The notes: a model not told the origin generated them from the sequence alone. Positions 28,053 to 37,065 are shown, numbered from the stretch's first letter. The stretch: DNA of 64,000 nt from Alphaproteobacteria bacterium (GCA_020638555.1 JACKII010000007.1:1-64000), one strand, 5' to 3'. Translations and numbers: made by a program.

Positions 28053-29674
28053 GCGTCAATACGAAACGTATCGCTACAGCAAAGGAGGCGTCCGAGCAGA
28101 AGGCCATCATTTATTGCCGGGTGTCGAGCAGAAGCAGAGCAGCGATGGAGCGGGCCTTGAATCCCAGGAGCATCGCTGCCGCCAATATGCGATAGAGCGG
28201 GGCTATGAGGTCGAGGCTGTCTTCCCCTGATGATGTCTCGGGCGGCGGCGATTTTATGAACCGGCCCGGCATGGTCGCGCTGCTTCGCCTATCTGGAAGC
28301 CGCCAAGGATACCAGCTTCGTCATCATCTTTGATGATCTCAAGCGCTTCTCGCGCGATATCGAGTTTCATAAAAAGCTGCGCCGCACTCTGACGCCCATG
28401 GCGCGCGCCCTGAATGTCTGAACTTCCGCTTTGAAGATACGCCCGAGGGCGAGTTCATCGAAACGATCATCGCGGCCCAGGGCGAGCTTGAGCGCAAGCA
28501 GAACCGCCGCCAGGTGCTTCAGAAGATGAAGGCACGTGTTGAGCAGGGTTATTGGGTGTTCCGCACTATCCCCGGCTATCGCTATGTGAATGCCAAGGGC
28601 GGGGGCAAGGTGCTGGTGCGCGATGAGCCCATCGCCTCTATCGTCCAGGAAGCATTAGAGGGCTTCGCCAGTGGGCGCTTCTCAACGCAGAGCGAAGTCC
28701 AGCGATGGCTGGAAGATCAGCCCGAGTTTCCGATCCAGAAAGCCTATGGCGGCATTCGTCTTCAGAAGGTCACCGACATGCTCACCCATCCGCTTTATGC
28801 CGGGTGCGTGCGCGCGCTCGAATGGGACGTTCCTCTCCGTAAAGGCAATCACGAGGGGCTGATCTCTTATTCCACCTTTGAGCGCATCCAGGAGCGCTTA
28901 AGCTCGACGGGCTATGCGCCCGCGCGGAAGGATATCGGCAAGGAGTTCGCGCTCAGGGGCTTTGTGTGCTGCGCGGATTGCGATGCGCCGCTTTATTCCA
29001 GCTTCTCGAAAAGCGCGACCGGCAAGCGCTATCCCTATTACCTTTGCCAGAACAAGGCATGCGAGTCCTATGGCAAGTCAATCCGCCGCGACAAGCTGGA
29101 GGGGGAGTTTGTGGAAGTTTTGAAGCGGATTAGCCCCAGCAAGGCATTGCTCAATGTTGCTCGGGCCATGTTCATGGATGCATGGCAGCAACGCAGCGAG
29201 CAGGTTAAAGCCGCGCGCGATTCCCTTCGCCATGAAATCTCGGAGTTAGAGGCCAAGCTCAATGGCGTTCTCGACCGGCTGGCAGAGAGCGAGAGCACGG
29301 TCGCAATGAAAGCGTATGAGCGCAAGGCCGAGCGTCTGGAGCGCGAGCGCCTGCTGGCGCATGACAAGCTGGAGCGGATGGCAAAGCCGAATGCAGGCGC
29401 AGCAGAAAAACTAGAACTCGCGCTGATCTTTCTCTCAAATCCTTGGAAAATATGGGAAAAAGGGGATCAGAGCATGCGCTCTACGGTGCTAAAACTGGCC
29501 TTTGCGGACCGTCTGGCCTACTGCCGAAAAACAGGACCTAGAACTCCCAAAACCACCTTGCCGTTCAAGGTGTTAGGGGGTGTTCCAGGGGGTGAAATGT
29601 TGAATGGTGCCGCTTGTCAGACTCGAACTGACGACCTCCGCATTACGAATGCGATGCTCTACCAACTGAGCTAA
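28049..29674 (+). CDS. large serine recombinase of the element, frameshifted
   Basis: Excises and inserts the element. The N-terminal resolvase domain has the catalytic serine in IIYCRVS, then (after a shift near 28125) GLESQEHRCRQYAIERGYEV, DDVSGGGDFMNRPGM and FVIIFDDLKRFSRD. The recombinase domain follows (YWVFRTIPGYRYV, FASGRFSTQSEVQRWL). Next come a zinc ribbon (CCADC...CQNKAC), a long coiled coil (residues about 390-470), and LKLAFADRLAYCRKTGPRTPKTTLPFKVL. Shifts also lie near 28225, 28270 and 28420. The final 25 residues (TRTDDLRITNAMLYQLS) are antisense translation of tRNA-Thr, so the native C-terminus differs outside this insertion site or extends by chance. Confidence 0.85.
29603..29610. 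repeat. direct repeat AATGGTGC at the tRNA 3' end, putative right attachment core
   Basis: Third copy of the eight bases at 2781 and 5634; it covers the encoded CCA and discriminator of tRNA-Thr. Everything between 2781 and this point is element-type DNA, with mob genes at one end and recombinase at the other. Confidence 0.5.
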
Positions 29675-29680
29675 AGCGGC
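29605..29680 (-). tRNA. tRNA-Thr (anticodon CGT)
   Basis: A complete 76-base cloverleaf including CCA: acceptor GCCGCTT/AAGCGGC, D arm with AGCTCAGTTGGTAGAGC, anticodon stem TCGCA/TGCGG with loop TTCGTAA, T arm with GTTCGAGTC, discriminator A. The gene stays intact, and the element lies directly against its 3' end, the usual insertion point for mobile elements. Confidence 0.95.
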
Positions 29681-29952
29681 TCACCAATCGAAACATAACC
29701 CTACGGGTTTTCCGGGTCGCTGGCCAGCCCGTTGGCGTCCAACCGGGTTTCGGGCCGCTCCGCGATTTGCGGAGGAACCGCCCTGCCAACCGGGCCGCTG
29801 CGACCTGTTCCAGGCGCGTGTCTTAGCCGCCCCGACCGCATTTGGCAACGGCAGTTGAGCCGCGACGTTTGCGCCCCAAGGCGCAGGACGGGCCGCGAGC
29901 GACCCGTCCCGGAGGCTTCGTGCCGGGTTCGCGCGTTCAGGCGTTGCGGCGG
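29681..29952. other. intergenic, tRNA-Thr upstream region
   Basis: GC-rich, 270 bases, no convincing gene. It should contain the tRNA promoter on the minus strand. No clear boxes recognised. Confidence 0.4.
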
Positions 29953-30648
29953 TCAGGCGTGGCGCCGGCGCAGGGCGACAATCCCAAGCAGTCCGCCGCC
30001 CGCCAGGGCCAAAATGCCGGGCGACGACACCGCCTGCGCCTCGGGGCCGGACGGCAGCGGTACGGTGGGCGGCTCGATCGCCGGGCCGGAGGGCGGTGCG
30101 ATGCCCCAGAAGCTCACATGCGCGATGTTAACCGGCTTGCCCTTCTTGTCGACCAGCAGGTTGTCGGTTCCGGCCGAACCGGCGATCTGGCCGTTGATGT
30201 CGAAAATGGCGAACGCGTCGCCGGCCTTGATCGACAGATAGGCCAGGGTCGCGCTGCCGGCATAGCTCCAGTCGAACGCGGTCAGCTGGCCGTGGCCGGA
30301 CGTTGGCGTGAGGGTGAAGCCGTTGGAGGACGAGCGATTGAGTTCCCCCGAGACCGAGGTCAGATCGACATAGCGCCCCAGCACATGGTTCAGGGCCGCC
30401 TCCACATCCGCCTCCTTGTCGTTCGGGCCGGTTTTGAACGTGCCCGCGGGCGTGCCCGGGAATGCGTTCGGGTCCAAGCCGCTGAACTCGGTTTTGTTGT
30501 CGACGGTGCAGGTCAGCGACCCCGTTCCGAACGGGGCGTCAACGCAGGCATTGAGCGCGACGGCCCCTGCCGAGCCGCCGGCGGCCGCGCCGATCGCGGC
30601 GGCAACGATGACGGTCCGCACCGCACAACGCAAAGGGTTCCACATCAT
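29953..30648 (-). CDS. secreted protein with PEP-CTERM-like tail
   Basis: 231 residues, GGAGAG before the ATG. Signal peptide (residues about 8-30, VIVAAAIGAAAGGSAGA), a mature beta-rich domain (FGTGSLTCTVDNKTEF, GQLTAFDWSYAGSATLAYLSIKAGDAFAIFDING), then a Pro-rich linker. The C-terminal end is a short hydrophobic helix followed by an Arg cluster (LALAGGGLLGIVALRRRHA). That tail is the layout of exosortase sorting signals, although PEP is replaced by SSPG. Probably exported and anchored or secreted. A second protein with this tail is at 55513. Confidence 0.75.
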   Translation of the reverse strand: MMWNPLRCAVRTVIVAAAIGAAAGGSAGAVALNACVDAPFGTGSLTCTVDNKTEFSGLDPNAFPGTPAGTFKTGPNDKEADVEAALNHVLGRYVDLTSVSGELNRSSSNGFTLTPTSGHGQLTAFDWSYAGSATLAYLSIKAGDAFAIFDINGQIAGSAGTDNLLVDKKGKPVNIAHVSFWGIAPPSGPAIEPPTVPLPSGPEAQAVSSPGILALAGGGLLGIVALRRRHA

Positions 30649-30999
30649 GTCTCTCCAACTTTTGATATAGTTTTTCTATGTGGCGTTTATCTAGAATTGC
30701 TTTTGGAAAGATTCAATGAAAATTATTCAAAATTTTTGGACTGAACAAATACGGTAAAATGTTATGGTAAAAACAATGGCGCGACAAAACCGCAAATAAC
30801 CGTAAGTTTAAACACTTCGCAACGAAGTGAACGGAACTGGTCGCCGAGTACCTCTGCGCGAAGCGCCCCTGTCATCGCAGCCTGCGGCAGAAACGGGGGC
30901 GCCGGCGCCCGGTGAGGGATCGCGCTGCTGCTTGCCATCCCACGGGCAAGGTGCAACAGTTTTGGCCGCCTTCCGTTCGACCAAAGGAGCATCCTGCCG
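30649..30999. other. divergent promoter region
   Basis: 350 bases between the leftward secreted protein and the rightward cupin gene. The left 150 bases are AT-rich (TTTTTCTATG, TTCAAAATTTTTGG) and probably contain the promoter of the secreted protein. The right part carries AAAGGAG just before the cupin start. No gene seen. Confidence 0.45.
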
Positions 31000-31956
31000 A
31001 TGCCTGACGCCGCCCTGCCGCAGTCGATCGGCGACCTGCCGGCGCAGACCGCCGCCCAACCCGCCAATCCGGCCCAGGCGCGCGCCCGTTTCTTCAACAC
31101 CGGCAACGCCTTCAACGTGATTCTGCCGCCGGTGCCCGACAAGGCGTTTACCGAGGAACCGGCGAAGGCGCTGGCCAGCCAGACGCCGACCGGCCTCGTC
31201 GCCTGCGATGTCTCGGACGCGATGCAATGCCCGTTCCCGGCCACTTCGCCCTTCGTCCTGGCCTATTACGGCAAGGTCAGGGCGGGCGAAACGCTGACCA
31301 CCGACTTCAACGCCACCGGCGTCGTCGGCTATGGCATCCAGGGGTCCGGCACGCTCGTTTGCGGCGAGGAGACGGTGGAGTGGGGGCCGGGCGACCTGTT
31401 CGTGCTGCCGGGCGGGGTGCCGCACGCCTACACCGCCGGCAGCGAGGATGCGGTGCTGTGGCTGGTCACCAACGAGCCGCAACTGGCGTTCGAGCATTTG
31501 CGGGCGCCGGCGCCGGGCGCCGCACCCACCGGCGTCGTGCACTATCCGGCGGCCGAGATCGAGCGCCAGATCGGCATCATCGACAGCGTCGGCCGGAACG
31601 AGGAAGAGGCGGGTTCCGCCCTGATCTTTTCCTCCGACACCAACGAGGCGAGCCGCAACGCGCTGCCCACCCTCACCGTGGCGATGAATTATTTGCCGCC
31701 GGGCATCACCCAGCGGCCGCACCGGCACAATTCGGTGGCGGTGTCGCTGGTGATCCGGGGCGAGAACTGCTTTTCCACCATCGACGGCCGGCGCAAGGAC
31801 TGGGCGCCCTGGTGCACCACGATCACGCCGCCGGTCAGCGTGCATTCCCATTCGAACCATGGCAGCGAGCGGGCCATGTTCCTGATCATCCAGGACGGTG
31901 GCCTGTATTATCACGGCCGCACCATGGGTTTCGAATTCACCGAACAGCCGGCATGA
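31000..31956 (+). CDS. bicupin dioxygenase-like protein
   Basis: 318 residues. The first cupin barrel has GVVGYGIQGSGTLVCGEETVEWGPGDLFVLPGGVPHAY, the second RPHRHNSVAVSLVIRGENCFSTIDG and HSHSNHGSERAMFLIIQDGGLYYHGRTMGF. The His-x-His and later His residues in the second barrel fit an iron-binding ring-cleaving dioxygenase of the gentisate type. The next gene, an Fe/2-oxoglutarate oxygenase, starts 14 bases downstream, so the two probably act on one aromatic or small-acid substrate. Substrate unknown. Confidence 0.8.
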   Translation: MPDAALPQSIGDLPAQTAAQPANPAQARARFFNTGNAFNVILPPVPDKAFTEEPAKALASQTPTGLVACDVSDAMQCPFPATSPFVLAYYGKVRAGETLTTDFNATGVVGYGIQGSGTLVCGEETVEWGPGDLFVLPGGVPHAYTAGSEDAVLWLVTNEPQLAFEHLRAPAPGAAPTGVVHYPAAEIERQIGIIDSVGRNEEEAGSALIFSSDTNEASRNALPTLTVAMNYLPPGITQRPHRHNSVAVSLVIRGENCFSTIDGRRKDWAPWCTTITPPVSVHSHSNHGSERAMFLIIQDGGLYYHGRTMGFEFTEQPA

Positions 31957-31969
31957 GGGAGGTTTCGCC

Positions 31970-32836
31970 ATGGCGCTCACCGTCACCCCGGTTCACCCCT
32001 GCATCGGCGCGGAGGTTTCGGGCCTCGACCTGACCCGGCCCGTTTCCGACGCGGACCTGGCCGACCTGAAACAGGCTTGGCTGCAACACAAGGTGCTGGT
32101 GTTGCACGACCAGCCCGTCACCGATGCGCAACACGTGGCTTTCGCCCGCCGCTTCGGCGAGTTGGAGGAGCACCACCAGAAGATCATCAAGGACGCCTCG
32201 CTGCCGGAGATCTTCAAGGTCTCCAACGTGGACGAGACCAACCGCGTGCGGCCGCCGGATTCCGACGTGATGACCCAGCTTTTGCTCACCAAGATCTGGC
32301 ACACGGATTCCAGCTTCCGTCCGGTGCCCTGCATGGGCTCGATCCTGCACGGCATCGAGGTGGTCGACGAGGGCGGCCAGACCTGTTTCACCAACATGCA
32401 GGCGGTGCTGGAGGCGCTGCCGGCGGACCTGCTGGCCCGGATCGCGGGCCGGCGCTGCCGCCACGACTTCGCCAACCTGAACCGCATCGGCTCGAAATAC
32501 GAACCGACGGCCGAGGAAAAGGCGGCGATGCCGCCGGTCTGGCAGCCCATGGTCTGCCGCCATCCGGAGACGGGCCACAAGTCGCTGTTCATCAGCCCGA
32601 TCTACAACGACGCCGTCGAGGGGCTGGATGCGGCGGCGGCGAAAGACCTGCTGGACCGGCTCTACGCCATCTGCTCCGAACCGCGCTTCGTCTACGAGCA
32701 CACCTGGAAGCCGCACGACATCGTCATGTGGGACAATCGCTGCACCATGCACCGCATCCTGCCCTACGATCCGCACGCCCGCCGGGTCTCGCACCGCACC
32801 ACCATCGTCGGCAGCAGCCCGGTGCTGGCGGCCTGA
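31970..32836 (+). CDS. TauD/TfdA-family Fe(II)/2-oxoglutarate dioxygenase
   Basis: 288 residues, full length. Begins LTVTPVHPCIGAEVSGLDLTRP, has KVLVLHDQPVTDAQHVAFARRFGELE. The metal ligands His-x-Asp lie in KIWHTDSSF and the distal His in DNRCTMHR. The 2-oxoglutarate Arg is in RVSHRTTIVG. Family members hydroxylate taurine, aryloxy acids and similar compounds using iron and 2-oxoglutarate. GAGG precedes the ATG. In an operon with the cupin protein. Confidence 0.9.
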   Translation: MALTVTPVHPCIGAEVSGLDLTRPVSDADLADLKQAWLQHKVLVLHDQPVTDAQHVAFARRFGELEEHHQKIIKDASLPEIFKVSNVDETNRVRPPDSDVMTQLLLTKIWHTDSSFRPVPCMGSILHGIEVVDEGGQTCFTNMQAVLEALPADLLARIAGRRCRHDFANLNRIGSKYEPTAEEKAAMPPVWQPMVCRHPETGHKSLFISPIYNDAVEGLDAAAAKDLLDRLYAICSEPRFVYEHTWKPHDIVMWDNRCTMHRILPYDPHARRVSHRTTIVGSSPVLAA

Positions 32837-32887
32837 GGCGGCTTGAGAACACCCGGGATTGCGTCCCACCCTTCCCCTTTTGCCCCC

Positions 32888-32983
32888 TCTCCCGCGCAGG
32901 CGGGAGTCCATGCCTGAGTGCTTCCCACAAAGTCTGGACTCTGGGATTTGGCTCTCCGGCATGGGTCCCCGCCTGCGCGGGGA
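32888..32983. repeat. palindromic intergenic repeat, type A
   Basis: Outer arms rich in CCCGCGCAGGCGGG and CCCGCCTGCGCGGGG; between them ATGCCTGAG...CCCACAAAGTCTGGACTCTG. The inner motif recurs at 37066-37165 and 39050-39160. It lies after the dioxygenase gene and may act as a terminator or as a mobile palindrome. Confidence 0.65.
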
Positions 32984-33037
32984 TGGGTATGGTTTTTCGC
33001 TTCGTCCGCTCCCAGTGCGGCGGGGAAGAGCGCGTCC

Positions 33038-33832
33038 CTACAGCACCCGTGCCACGTCCGGGCAGGCGCGAAGCGCCGTCGCCAGGCGCGCGGCCCAGAG
33101 CCGGACGCCGGCCGCCTCGCGCAGCAGGTCGTTGCGGAATTCCAGCATGATGTGCGGCAGGCCGGGTTCGGCCGCGTGCACCTGGGCGCTGAAGCCGGTG
33201 CCGCCGCGGCCGGTATAGGGCTGGTTGTCGCCCAGCCGCTCGCCCAGGGTCTGCCCGAGGAAGTGCAGCAACGGCGCCGCCAGCCGCTCGTCGCGGTCGT
33301 AGAGAATGCCCACCTGCCACGGCCGGGGCGAGCCGTCTGCCATGGCCGGGGTGAAGCTGTGCACGAACACCAGCACCGGCGACGGCCCACCCTTCGCGGC
33401 CTGCGCCTCGCAGAGGCGCCGGCGCTGGGCGGCGACGGCGCGGTGGAAGGGCCAGAAGCAGGCCTCCTGCCGCGCCCGCCGCGCGGCTGCGTCCAGGCCG
33501 ATATTGGCCGGGATCGGGCGCGCGTCGCTCTCCTCCGGGATCGAGCCCGGATGGGCGAGCGGCCGGTTGGCGTCGATCACCAGCCGGGAATAGGTCGCCA
33601 CCACGGCCGGCGCGGCAAAGATCGCCGCCAGCCGCCGGGTCACCGCCTCGGCGCCGATGTCCCAGCCGATATGGTCCAGCAGGTCGGCCTCGGCGATGCC
33701 GAGCCCGTCGAGCGCGGCCGGAACCCGGTGTCCGGCGTGCTCGCAGACGAACAGCAGCGGCACCGGCGAGGCCGGATTCAGGACCGTGTAGGGCGGCGGG
33801 TCGGCAGGCGAGAGCAGGGCGGTGCGGTTCAT
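33038..33832 (-). CDS. N-formylglutamate amidohydrolase-like protein
   Basis: 264 residues. The start region VPLLFVCEHAGHRVPAAL and DIGWDIGAEAVTRRLA, with TYSRLVIDANRP and LVFVHSFTP, are characteristic. Such enzymes release formate from N-formyl-Glu in histidine breakdown or act on related N-formyl or N-acyl acids. No other hut genes are near. The ATG overlaps the stop of the upstream gene (ATGA), the last of a three-gene operon. Confidence 0.85.
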   Translation of the reverse strand: MNRTALLSPADPPPYTVLNPASPVPLLFVCEHAGHRVPAALDGLGIAEADLLDHIGWDIGAEAVTRRLAAIFAAPAVVATYSRLVIDANRPLAHPGSIPEESDARPIPANIGLDAAARRARQEACFWPFHRAVAAQRRRLCEAQAAKGGPSPVLVFVHSFTPAMADGSPRPWQVGILYDRDERLAAPLLHFLGQTLGERLGDNQPYTGRGGTGFSAQVHAAEPGLPHIMLEFRNDLLREAAGVRLWAARLATALRACPDVARVL

Positions 33833-34569
33833 AGCGGGTCGCAGGCGGCAAGGACACGGAAGCGCGGTTCATGCCATGGTTGCGCGGTTTTGGCCAGCCA
33901 GGCCGCCCGCTGTTGCCGCACGGCCCGGTTGTCGGCGTGATCCAGGACGAAGCGCTCCAGCGGCTGGTCCGGCGCCAGTGCCGCGCGCAAATACTCCTGC
34001 ATCTCCGCCTGGGCGAGCGCCCGCCAGCGCCGGCCCTCGGCCCGGATCCCGGCGAGCGCCACGGGTTCGCCGGCCGGTGCGAAGGCGCCGCTGCGGGCGA
34101 CATAGACCAGGGCGCGGGGCAGGCGGCCGCTGTGCTCGCCGAGCAGCGGCGCCTCCAGCACGCCGAAATCGTAGCCGACGCCGATGGCCTCGCTGCGGTG
34201 CATGGCCGGCAATTGTGCCAGTGTCAGCCACGCCACCGACACCGCCACGCGCATGCCGGGGCAGGGGGCCAGCGTTGCCGGCACGGCGCCATAGCCGGAG
34301 AGGCGGGCCGCATGCACCGCGTCGAAGCCTTCCAGCCAGGCGGCCTCGACCGGGATTTCCGCCGCACCCGGATATTTGCGCGCCAGTTGCTCCGGCGCCC
34401 GGTTCGAGCCATAGCCGATCACCGGCACCCGCCGGCCATGCGCCCCGCGGCCGGGCGGCCGGTAGGGCAGCGCCCGCCCGTCGCGGAACAGATAGGAGCC
34501 GGCCGGCGCCGCATAGGGATAATCCAGCGCCCGCGCCAGGGCGTCGGTTCGGTCCGGGGGCCGGCTCAT
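33829..34569 (-). CDS. hypothetical protein, gamma-glutamyl cyclotransferase-like start
   Basis: 246 residues. VIGYGSNRAPEQLARKYPG resembles the Y-G-S-N substrate loop of gamma-glutamyl cyclotransferase folds. The rest (LEGFDAVHAARLSGYGAVPATLAPCPG, IGVGYDFGVLEAP, ALVYVARSGAF) keeps alternating strands compatible with that fold. Coupled by 4-base overlaps to the HD-GYP gene before and the amidohydrolase after it. Function not established. Confidence 0.6.
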   Translation of the reverse strand: MSRPPDRTDALARALDYPYAAPAGSYLFRDGRALPYRPPGRGAHGRRVPVIGYGSNRAPEQLARKYPGAAEIPVEAAWLEGFDAVHAARLSGYGAVPATLAPCPGMRVAVSVAWLTLAQLPAMHRSEAIGVGYDFGVLEAPLLGEHSGRLPRALVYVARSGAFAPAGEPVALAGIRAEGRRWRALAQAEMQEYLRAALAPDQPLERFVLDHADNRAVRQQRAAWLAKTAQPWHEPRFRVLAACDPL

Positions 34570-35207
34570 GCGCCGGTTTCCTGGCGGTAGGCGGCCTCCA
34601 AGCCATCGGCATGGGCGCGCAGCGCGGCCATCAGGGTCGGGTCGAACTCATGGGCGATGCGGTGCAGGATCGTCATGGCCTCCTCGTGCGCATGGGCGGG
34701 GCTGTAGGCGCGGGGCATCCGGATGGCATCATAGACATCGACCAGGCTCACCAGCCGGGCTGCCAGGGGAATGGCGGTGCCGGCCAACCCTCGGGGATAG
34801 CCGGACCCGTCCCAGCGCTCGTGGTGATGGCCGGCAATCGCCACGGCCAGGGGCGAATCGCCGGCCTCTGACAGCCGGGCGGCACCGTCGCCGGCATGGC
34901 AGCGAAACCGCTCGCGTTCCGCCGGCGTCAGCGCGTCCGGCTTGTCCAGCAGCGCGGGCGGCAGGGCGAGCTTGCCGATATCGTGCAGGCTGGCCGCGCG
35001 CGCCAGGTCCGGGCCGAACTGCGGCGTCAGGCCGGCCGCCTCGGCCAGCCAGGCGGCGAACCGGCCGACCCGCAGGCTGTGCCGCCAGGTGTCGGCATGG
35101 TGGGCCGCCAGGCGGGAGAGCAGCGGCGAGGCGGGGGCCGGATCGGGCAATCGGGCTGTTCCTTTGGCCGCGGCATCGCGCCGGGCGCTTGGCTTTGGAG
35201 GTGGCAA
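34566..35207 (-). CDS. HD-GYP domain phosphohydrolase
   Basis: 213 residues. Carries RVGRFAAWLAEAAGL, the metal-binding HD in SLHDIGKLALP, RFRCHAGDGA, and the extended HHERWDGSGYPRGLAG with the GYP-type signature, then AARLVSLVDVYDAI. HD-GYP enzymes hydrolyse cyclic di-GMP. No receiver or sensor domain is attached, so input must come from elsewhere. First gene of the leftward three-gene operon. Confidence 0.85.
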   Translation of the reverse strand: MPPPKPSARRDAAAKGTARLPDPAPASPLLSRLAAHHADTWRHSLRVGRFAAWLAEAAGLTPQFGPDLARAASLHDIGKLALPPALLDKPDALTPAERERFRCHAGDGAARLSEAGDSPLAVAIAGHHHERWDGSGYPRGLAGTAIPLAARLVSLVDVYDAIRMPRAYSPAHAHEEAMTILHRIAHEFDPTLMAALRAHADGLEAAYRQETGA

Positions 35208-35304
35208 TAGGAAGTGGCATTAGGGCAGAACCCATTGTAAGGGAACCGGCGCGGAAAAGTCCTAACCCGCGCTTCGCCGTTTCCCGGAAAGGCAGACCGA
35301 CCCC

Positions 35305-36813
35305 GTGGCCTACCGCTCCCTTCGCGAATTCCTGACCCGGCTCGAAACCACCGGCCGGCTGGTGCGGGTTTCGGCGCCGGTCTCGCCGGTGCTGGAACTG
35401 ACCGAGATTCAGACCCGCCTGCTGGCCGAAGGTGGCCCCGCGGTGCTGTTCGAGAATGTGCGGCGCGAGGACGGCGCCAAATACGCCATGCCGGTGCTGG
35501 CCAACCTGTTCGGCACGGTCGAGCGCGTCGCCTGGGGCATGGAGCGCGAGCCGCACCAGATCCGCGAACTGGGCGAGACCCTGGCCTTTCTGCGCCAGCC
35601 GGAGCCGCCGGGCGGCTGGCGCGAGGCCATGGGCATGCTGCCCATGCTGAAAACCGTCATGACCATGAAGCCGCGCACGGTGTCGAAAGCTCCAGTGCAG
35701 GAGGTGGTGCTCAAGGGCGACCAGATCGACCTGGCGGCCCTGCCGATCCAGACCTGCTGGCCGGGCGAGCCGGCGCCGCTCATCACCTGGCCGCTGGTGG
35801 TGACCAAGGGGCCCGGCACGCGGCGCGAGGACGACTATAATCTCGGCATTTACCGCATGCAGGTGACGGGGCGGGACACGACGCTGATGCGCTGGCTGAA
35901 GCACCGCGGCGGCGCCCAGCATCACGCCCGCTGGAAGTCCGAGAAGCCGGAGCCGCTGCCCGCCGCCGTGGTGATCGGTGCCGACCCCGGCACCATCCTG
36001 GCGGCAGTGACGCCGGTGCCGGACACGCTCAGCGAGTACGCCTTTGCCGGCCTGCTGCGGGGCGCCAAGGTCGATCTGGTCGACTGCAAGACCGTGCCGC
36101 TGAAAGTGCCGGCCGACGCGGAAATCGTGCTGGAAGGCCATGTCTCGCTCACCGACTATGGCGACGAGGGGCCGTATGGCGACCACACCGGCTATTACAA
36201 CCAGGTCGAGCGCTTTCCGGTGTTCACCGTCAGCGCCATCACCATGCGCCGCGACCCGATCTATCTCTCCACCTTCACCGGCCGGCCGCCGGACGAGCCG
36301 AGCGTGCTGGGCGAGGCGATGAACGAGTTGTTCATTCCGCTGTTGCAGCAGCAATTCCCCGAAATCGTCGACTTCTGGCTGCCGCCGGAGGGCTGCTCTT
36401 ACCGGATCGCGGTCGTGTCGATGAAGAAGGCCTATGCCGGCCACGCCAAGCGGGTGATGATGGGGGTGTGGAGCTATCTGCGCCAGTTCCTCTACACCAA
36501 ATGGGTCATCGTCGTGGACGCGGACATCGACGCCCGCGACTGGAAGGACGTGATGTGGGCGATTTCCACCCGCATGGACCCGGCCCGCGACGTGACCATG
36601 ATCGAGAACACGCCCATCGACTATCTGGACTTCGCCTCGCCGGTGAGCGGGCTCGGCTCGAAAATCGGCCTGGACGCCACCGACAAATGGCCGGGCGAGA
36701 CGACCCGCGAATGGGGCGTGCCGATCCGCATGGCCGACGACGTGGTGCAGCGCGTCACCGAGCGCTGGAAGAGCTACGGCCTGCCCGGCAGCGGCCGCCC
36801 GATCTGGAAATAG
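35305..36813 (+). CDS. UbiD-family prenyl-FMN decarboxylase
   Basis: 502 residues, full length, GTG start. YRSLREFLTRLETTGRLVRV, GGPAVLFENV, PVLANLFGT, LPIQTCWPGEPAPLITWPLVVTKGP, DDYNLGIYRMQV and MRWLKHRGGAQHHARW fit the family. The central E...R and EGHVSLTDYGDEGPYGDHTGYY contain the Glu-Arg-Glu catalytic and ligand positions. These enzymes (de)carboxylate unsaturated or aromatic acids with prenylated FMN. No ubiX is next to it. May be ubiquinone-related or catabolic. Confidence 0.9.
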   Translation: MAYRSLREFLTRLETTGRLVRVSAPVSPVLELTEIQTRLLAEGGPAVLFENVRREDGAKYAMPVLANLFGTVERVAWGMEREPHQIRELGETLAFLRQPEPPGGWREAMGMLPMLKTVMTMKPRTVSKAPVQEVVLKGDQIDLAALPIQTCWPGEPAPLITWPLVVTKGPGTRREDDYNLGIYRMQVTGRDTTLMRWLKHRGGAQHHARWKSEKPEPLPAAVVIGADPGTILAAVTPVPDTLSEYAFAGLLRGAKVDLVDCKTVPLKVPADAEIVLEGHVSLTDYGDEGPYGDHTGYYNQVERFPVFTVSAITMRRDPIYLSTFTGRPPDEPSVLGEAMNELFIPLLQQQFPEIVDFWLPPEGCSYRIAVVSMKKAYAGHAKRVMMGVWSYLRQFLYTKWVIVVDADIDARDWKDVMWAISTRMDPARDVTMIENTPIDYLDFASPVSGLGSKIGLDATDKWPGETTREWGVPIRMADDVVQRVTERWKSYGLPGSGRPIWK

Positions 36814-36824
36814 CCCCTATCCCG

Positions 36825-36900
36825 CAGCCTGCGGAGCGGGCATGTGTTTCCCGGAGCCTGCGGAGCGGGCATGTGTTTCCCGGAGCCTGCGGAGCGGGCA
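36825..36900. repeat. 29-base tandem repeat, about 2.5 copies
   Basis: The unit starting CCTGCGGAGCGGGCATG begins at 36828, 36857 and 36886, exactly 29 bases apart. Partial further copies (GCTTGCGGCGCGAGC) lie near 37028. It is downstream of ubiD. Confidence 0.75.
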
Positions 36901-37065
36901 TCCGGGATCGCTTGCGGCTTGCGAACACGGGAGTTGCCGGTGTTCGATGAACCCGGCCGGCCCCGGCTCCCCGCTCCGCGGCGGCCGGGGAACACCAGTG
37001 CTGAAGGCACCGAACCGTGCTGTTTCCCCGAGCTTGCGGCGCGAGCGGCTCTCCTCTCCCCCTTC

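Noticed and set aside
36825..36900. Possible CRISPR array (29-base period)
   Set aside because: Repeats are directly adjacent with no spacers, and no cas genes are present.
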